Positions 60,228-64,000 of a stretch of 64,000 nucleotides of DNA are shown one piece after another. Source of the stretch: Caulobacter sp. Its GTDB lineage: Bacteria; Pseudomonadota; Alphaproteobacteria; Caulobacterales; Caulobacteraceae. The first letter of the stretch is position 1. Each line of letters starts with the position of its first letter. Made by a program: the position numbers and the translations under genes. The notes beneath the pieces are model-generated. The model worked only from the letters and a program-made list of their open reading frames with translations. It did no database searches and had not been told where the DNA came from. The stretch is from assembly GCA_017745235.1 (NCBI GenBank), contig JAGHZU010000005.1, positions 1 through 64,000 on the forward strand, in the 5' to 3' direction.

Positions 60228-62141
60228 CTAGTCGTTCAGCAACGCCGCGTTGCCCCAAGCAACGACCGTAGGCGCCTTATTCTTGGCGGCGGCGCCACGC
60301 GCCACCAGCTCGATGGTCTTCACGCCGGATATGTTGGCGCTGAGGGTCTGCCCTCCCTGACCAAAACGGATCGGTTTGGACGTCGTCAGAAGCTTGCCGT
60401 CGCCATAGACCGAGAACGTGACGACGTCGTCGGTATCGAATGTCGAGTCGTCGACCCCGACCTCCGCCGTAAAGCGACGGAACTGGCCGTCCGCCCGAAC
60501 CTCGAGCCGCGAATTGGCCAGCACGCCCAAGCCCGTTCCGTAGGTCCTGCCGTCTATGCGGAGCGTCTGCCGGTAAGGCGTGGCGTCGGCTTGCGCCCCA
60601 CCCCATCCGGTGTAGGCCGGCGGCTCGCCGTCATCGGTCGTGCCGCCCCAGGGGGTGATCATGCGATGGATCGTGGGGTCGGGCTGGGGCGTCACCACGC
60701 CGTCGACGGCCGGGTTCACGCGCCCTGGCATTTCCGACAGATAGAGGCCATTGGCGAGCGTGCGCGCACCGGCGGCGTCGAAGACCAGCGTCTGCCGCGG
60801 ATCGAGGTGCAGCTTCGTCTCACCGGAGAAGGCGGGCAGCTTGGCGCCGGTCCACAGATCCTTGAGCGTCACCGGCGCCGTCGAGGCAAACTTCATATGA
60901 CCGGCCGTCAGCGTCACCTCGGCCGGAGCCAGGCCACGATTGAAGATCGCCACCGCCTTGTGGCCGTTGCTCAGCGTCTTGACCAGGATCTGAACGTCGT
61001 CGGTGTCGTAGGCCAGCACCGCCTGGTTGCCCGCTGGATCCTGGTCGACGGCGATGAGGTCGCTGTTGCCAAGGATGTCCATCAGCGACTGCGGCGCGTT
61101 CCGCAGGTCGTAGCCGATTAGCAGCGGCGCCGACAGCATGGCCCACAGCGCAAAGTGCGACTTCGCCTCAGTCAGGTGATGTTCGTCGAAGTCGCCGTGG
61201 CCGACAAACAGCATGTCCGGATCGTTCCACGAACCCGGATGTGCATAGAGGGCGCGATTGGCGGCGCTGTCGAAGTTGGCCAGCATCCGCGTCCAGCTGG
61301 GCGTGATGTCATCGCTGGTGCGTGACAGATTGCCCACATCCTTGGCCCACGCCCGGACATCGGCCGAGCCCCAGGCGCAGATCGAGAAGATATAGTCACC
61401 GTCGGGGTTCGTGCGGCGCAGAGCGTCGGCGACCTGTTGGTAGAGCGCACGGACAGCCGGGATATTGGTGCGGCGAATGGCCTTGGGATCGATCAGCGGG
61501 TCCAGCGCCCGGTATTGGCCGGAGCTGACCCCGCCGCTGTTCGGACCAAAGGCGCGGATGCCGCAAGCGTCGACCTTGATGTAGTCGAACGCCCAATCCT
61601 TGAAGTAGAGCTCAATATCCTGATCGATATGGCCGTACAGCCCGACCTCGCGCTCGGCGACCGTGCCTTCGGGGAGGTTCGGCGCGTTCGGCGCGAAGGC
61701 CTGGGAACAGTTATTGGCGCCGATATCCGAATAGATGCCGGCCTTCAGGCCCATGGCATGGATACGGTCCGTGAACGGCTTGAAGCTGGTCTCCTCGGCG
61801 CCGCCCACCGCCGCGGACGGAAAGATCGAGGTGCGCACCACCATGCGGCCGTCCGTGGTCCGGCGCTTCAACCACCAGCCGTCATCGATGTTGATATAGC
61901 GATATCCCTTGGCGGCCAGGCCGCTATCGACAATGGCCTTGGCGGAGTCCAGGACCTTGGCTTCAGTGACATCCGTGTGGAAGGCGTTCCACGAGTTCCA
62001 GCCCATGGGCGGCCTCGCCGCCTGACCGGTCGTCACCGCAGTCCAGCGGCCGGTCGGCGCCAGCGGATCGGCCGCGAAAGCCCCGCCACCGCAACCCAGG
62101 AAAATTGCGACACCACCGACAAGCCCTGCAGGAAACCGCAT
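60228..62141 (-). CDS. GH27 alpha-galactosidase with C-terminal NPCBM-like domain
   Basis: A 637-residue secreted GH27 enzyme. The signal peptide includes LVGGVAIFLGCGGGAFAAD (about 7-27); the Cys in FLGCGGG could also mark a lipoprotein. ARPPMGWNSWNAFHTDVTE starts the domain; nucleophile D191 (DYIKVDACG), acid/base D277 (RTSDDITPSW). The C-terminal 140 residues (TPWGGTTDDGEPPAYTGWGG to VVAWGNAALLND) look like an NPCBM galactose-binding module. The ATG at 62141 follows GAGAGG. It differs strongly from the GH27 at 56684, so different linkages (galactose versus arabinopyranose) are likely. Confidence 0.9.
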   Translation of the reverse strand: MRFPAGLVGGVAIFLGCGGGAFAADPLAPTGRWTAVTTGQAARPPMGWNSWNAFHTDVTEAKVLDSAKAIVDSGLAAKGYRYINIDDGWWLKRRTTDGRMVVRTSIFPSAAVGGAEETSFKPFTDRIHAMGLKAGIYSDIGANNCSQAFAPNAPNLPEGTVAEREVGLYGHIDQDIELYFKDWAFDYIKVDACGIRAFGPNSGGVSSGQYRALDPLIDPKAIRRTNIPAVRALYQQVADALRRTNPDGDYIFSICAWGSADVRAWAKDVGNLSRTSDDITPSWTRMLANFDSAANRALYAHPGSWNDPDMLFVGHGDFDEHHLTEAKSHFALWAMLSAPLLIGYDLRNAPQSLMDILGNSDLIAVDQDPAGNQAVLAYDTDDVQILVKTLSNGHKAVAIFNRGLAPAEVTLTAGHMKFASTAPVTLKDLWTGAKLPAFSGETKLHLDPRQTLVFDAAGARTLANGLYLSEMPGRVNPAVDGVVTPQPDPTIHRMITPWGGTTDDGEPPAYTGWGGAQADATPYRQTLRIDGRTYGTGLGVLANSRLEVRADGQFRRFTAEVGVDDSTFDTDDVVTFSVYGDGKLLTTSKPIRFGQGGQTLSANISGVKTIELVARGAAAKNKAPTVVAWGNAALLND

Positions 62142-62250
62142 AATCAAACCTCTCAACATATCTCTTCTCATTTGGAACCTTGCCGAGGTACCGCTCACAT
62201 TTCCAGCATCGCGCGCCATGCGACCAGCAACGTGGTCGGTCTCCCCGGCG

Positions 62251-63240
62251 TCAGCTGAACAGCTTCAGCTCGCGCGCAAAATTCACGAACGACGGCAACC
62301 ACAGGCCATCAGGACTGCCGGGCCGGGCGCCTACGCTGAAACCGTGTCCGCCGCGGGCGAAAAGATGAGTCTCGACCGTGACTTTGGCCGCGACCATGGC
62401 CTCTCGCAGCCGCACCGTATTGGCCACAGGAACCGTATCGTCGTCCTCGGCGTGCACCAGGAAGGTCGGGGCGGCGGCGGGGGTGACGTTGAGATCCGGC
62501 GACCACTCACGGATCTGGGCGGCCGTCGGAGGACCGCCGAACAGAGACGGCGCCGCTCCGCCATAGGCGTAGGCGGGATCGATGCTCTGCACCGGATAGA
62601 TGGGTGCCGCCAGAAAAGGTCGGGCGCTGAGCTGGTCCGAGGCGTCGACAGGCGCGTAGAACTGCGCCGCATGCCTCGTCGCCAGCGTCGCCGTTAGAAA
62701 GCCGCCGGCGCTGAAGCCCATGACGCCGACCCGCGCAGGGTCGAGACTGAAGCGCGGAGCCTGGGCGCGGATGAGGCGCATGGCGCGCTGGGCGTCGGCC
62801 GGGCCGACGCTCGCCGCATTCTTCCACCCGTCCTGTGCCAGCCGGTAGATCAGCACGAAACAGCTGATGCCCGCGCGGTTCAGGATATCTGCGATGTAGT
62901 AGCCCTCGTGCTCGAAATAGTTCCAGGCGAAGCCGCCGCCTGGAATGATCAGCATGGCCGAGCCGTTGGGCTGGGCAGCCGGGAAGGCGATCATGTGCGG
63001 TCGCGTGATCCCCTTCGTGCGCCGGCTGCTGTAGCCCGGGCTCGTCGAGGTCTGTTCGACGATCTCCTTCATGTTTGGATCCAGGGCGCCCGCCGGCGGG
63101 CTCGGCCACAATGGGATGATCTCACGCGCATCGGCCGAGCCGGGCTGCGCTCGCCCCTGGGTCGCCGCGCCGAGGCTCAACGCCGAAACACCGGCCAGGA
63201 CCAGGTGAGATTTCACAAGATCGCGTCGTGAAAGACCCAT
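62251..63240 (-). CDS. Tat-exported alpha/beta-hydrolase, acetylxylan-esterase-like
   Basis: A 329-residue alpha/beta-hydrolase. The N-terminus GLSRRDLVKSHLVLAGVSAL is a good Tat signal, cleaved near GRAQ. IIPGGGFAWNYFEHEG is the oxyanion loop, GVMGFSAGGFLTATLATRH has the Ser, HAEDDDTVPVANT the Asp, and GGHGFSVG the His. It resembles the esterase at 6443 and probably removes acetyl groups from xylan or xyloglucan. The ATG at 63240 is chosen because the Tat motif follows at once, although the frame is open upstream. It lies 65 bp after the GH29 gene and 109 bp before GH27 in one run. Confidence 0.83.
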   Translation of the reverse strand: MGLSRRDLVKSHLVLAGVSALSLGAATQGRAQPGSADAREIIPLWPSPPAGALDPNMKEIVEQTSTSPGYSSRRTKGITRPHMIAFPAAQPNGSAMLIIPGGGFAWNYFEHEGYYIADILNRAGISCFVLIYRLAQDGWKNAASVGPADAQRAMRLIRAQAPRFSLDPARVGVMGFSAGGFLTATLATRHAAQFYAPVDASDQLSARPFLAAPIYPVQSIDPAYAYGGAAPSLFGGPPTAAQIREWSPDLNVTPAAAPTFLVHAEDDDTVPVANTVRLREAMVAAKVTVETHLFARGGHGFSVGARPGSPDGLWLPSFVNFARELKLFS

Positions 63241-63305
63241 TGAAATAGCCTCGCTCGTTGGAGCTCTGTCTTCTGAAACTCGGAGGTGACGGCGACCCTT
63301 GAACA

Positions 63306-64000
63306 TCAGGCCGTCTGCAACTCGATGATCGTGACCGGACGGCCCCGCGCGGCTTCGGGGACCGAAATCGTGTACCCTCCGTCGGTCGCCTTCCACGTCA
63401 CCGCGCCGCCGGAGAGATTGTTCGCCTTCACGACGCGAGCCGGAAGACTCGGAATCCGAAGCTCCTCGGACGGCCAACTGAGGATGTGCAGGAAAACGGA
63501 CTTGCCCTTTTGCGTCGTCCCGTAGAGTCCGTCCACCGGTTCGATCGGACCTGGGCGTGTTCCGTAGATCGCCGCGCCGTACCGCTTCAACCACCGACCG
63601 ACCGCCTCCAAGGTCTCGGTTTCCCTTTGGCCGATGACGCCGTCCTTGTCGGGCCCGACGTTGGCGATGACGTTGCCATTACGGATGACGGCGTCGACCA
63701 GCAACCTGACGACCTGATCCGAAGTCATCACGTCGCCGTCGGGCGTGTATCCCCAGGCGCGGGAGAGCGAAAACGCCTTCTCCCACGGCCGCCGACGGAT
63801 CGGGCCGGTGATCGGCGCAGGCCCCTCCTCCACGTCGAAATCGCCCTGCCAGCCGGAGCGAGGATTGATCACGATGCTCGGCTGGCGTCGGCGGACCATC
63901 CTGTTGAGCTTGTCCGGCTCCCAGAACCAGGCCGCATCGGCGTCCGTCCCGGAGTGGGCAAGCCAGCCGCCGTCCCACCAAAGGATGTCGATCTTGCCAT
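63306..64000 (-). CDS. GH29 alpha-L-fucosidase, C-terminal part (cut by window end)
   Basis: The visible 231 codons cover the second half of a GH29 retaining fucosidase; the start lies beyond 64000. IDILWWDGGWLA near the window edge carries the nucleophilic Asp. SIVINPRSGWQGDFDVEEG, WEKAFSLSRAWGYTPDGD and DAVIRNGNVIANVGPDKDGVI are typical family blocks. The C-terminal part (from about VDGLYGTTQKGKSVFLHIL) is the usual beta-domain. With GH95 at 17450 it gives the locus two fucosidase families, fitting fucosylated xyloglucan. It leads the visible minus-strand run through to 58085. Confidence 0.9.
   Translation of the reverse strand, partial: GKIDILWWDGGWLAHSGTDADAAWFWEPDKLNRMVRRRQPSIVINPRSGWQGDFDVEEGPAPITGPIRRRPWEKAFSLSRAWGYTPDGDVMTSDQVVRLLVDAVIRNGNVIANVGPDKDGVIGQRETETLEAVGRWLKRYGAAIYGTRPGPIEPVDGLYGTTQKGKSVFLHILSWPSEELRIPSLPARVVKANNLSGGAVTWKATDGGYTISVPEAARGRPVTIIELQTA

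Noticed and set aside
62187..62198. GGTACCGCTCAC upstream of the second GH27 gene
   Set aside because: One mismatch at a core position breaks the palindrome, and no GntR-type site accompanies it.
1..64000. CRISPR arrays, insertion sequences, prophage or integron features, tRNA genes
   Set aside because: I saw no regularly spaced repeats, no transposase or integrase motifs, no terminal inverted repeats and no tRNA-like cloverleaf. A tRNA search program would be decisive for the last.

Overview
The window looks like a chromosome segment from a Caulobacter-type alphaproteobacterium (Caulobacterales). This rests on high GC content, two very large TonB-dependent receptors (one opening with the plug signature common in Caulobacter and Xanthomonas), sigma73-like promoters, a xylonate-dehydratase-type enzyme resembling Caulobacter XylD, and a SapC / cupin / flavin-halogenase cassette beside a receptor. 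The genus is an inference from family resemblance; no search was run.

Layout. (1) 1-3492: the 5' tip of a 16S rRNA gene on the minus strand with its upstream region, then DAHP synthase preceded by what reads as a complete attenuator (27-residue leader peptide rich in Phe/Trp/Tyr codons plus terminator and antiterminator), then an ArsB-type permease. (2) 3493-49439 and 52432-64000: one large plant-cell-wall hemicellulose locus. It encodes GH9, GH43 (three), GH127, GH95, GH51 (two), a GH141-like beta-helix protein, GH3, GH31, GH62, GH27 (two), GH29 (cut by the window end), three alpha/beta-hydrolase esterases and two SGNH acetylesterase-like proteins. Almost all carry Sec or Tat signals. Two TonB-dependent receptors would bring oligosaccharides across the outer membrane, and FucP-type and ExuT-type MFS permeases would carry products across the inner membrane. 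A mutarotase, L-arabinose dehydrogenase, arabonate-type dehydratase and AraD1-type dehydratase supply most of an oxidative L-arabinose pathway. (3) 49538-51894: a DUF3422 membrane protein, two small proteins and an Hsp20 chaperone interrupt the locus.

The enzyme set suits a substrate rich in L-arabinofuranose, xylose, fucose and galactose with acetyl and perhaps feruloyl groups, such as arabinoxylan, arabinan side chains or fucosylated/arabinosylated xyloglucan. The GH31 alpha-xylosidase with a PA14 insert, two alpha-fucosidase families and GH9 point to xyloglucan; GH62, GH43, GH51, GH127 and GH3 point to arabinosylated chains.

Regulation is the most interesting part. Two short motifs recur in the intergenic regions: a LacI-type palindrome GNTANCGNTANC and a FadR/GntR-like element centred on TTTGTNGGAGTA. 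Five divergent or promoter regions carry both within about 70 bp, and a sixth carries both about 160 bp apart. The window encodes one LacI-family and one GntR/FCD-family regulator, so a two-regulator scheme over the whole locus is plausible. A conserved accessory cassette (SapC, JmjC/cupin_8 protein, flavin-dependent halogenase-like protein) surrounds the second receptor and has no obvious role in glycan breakdown.
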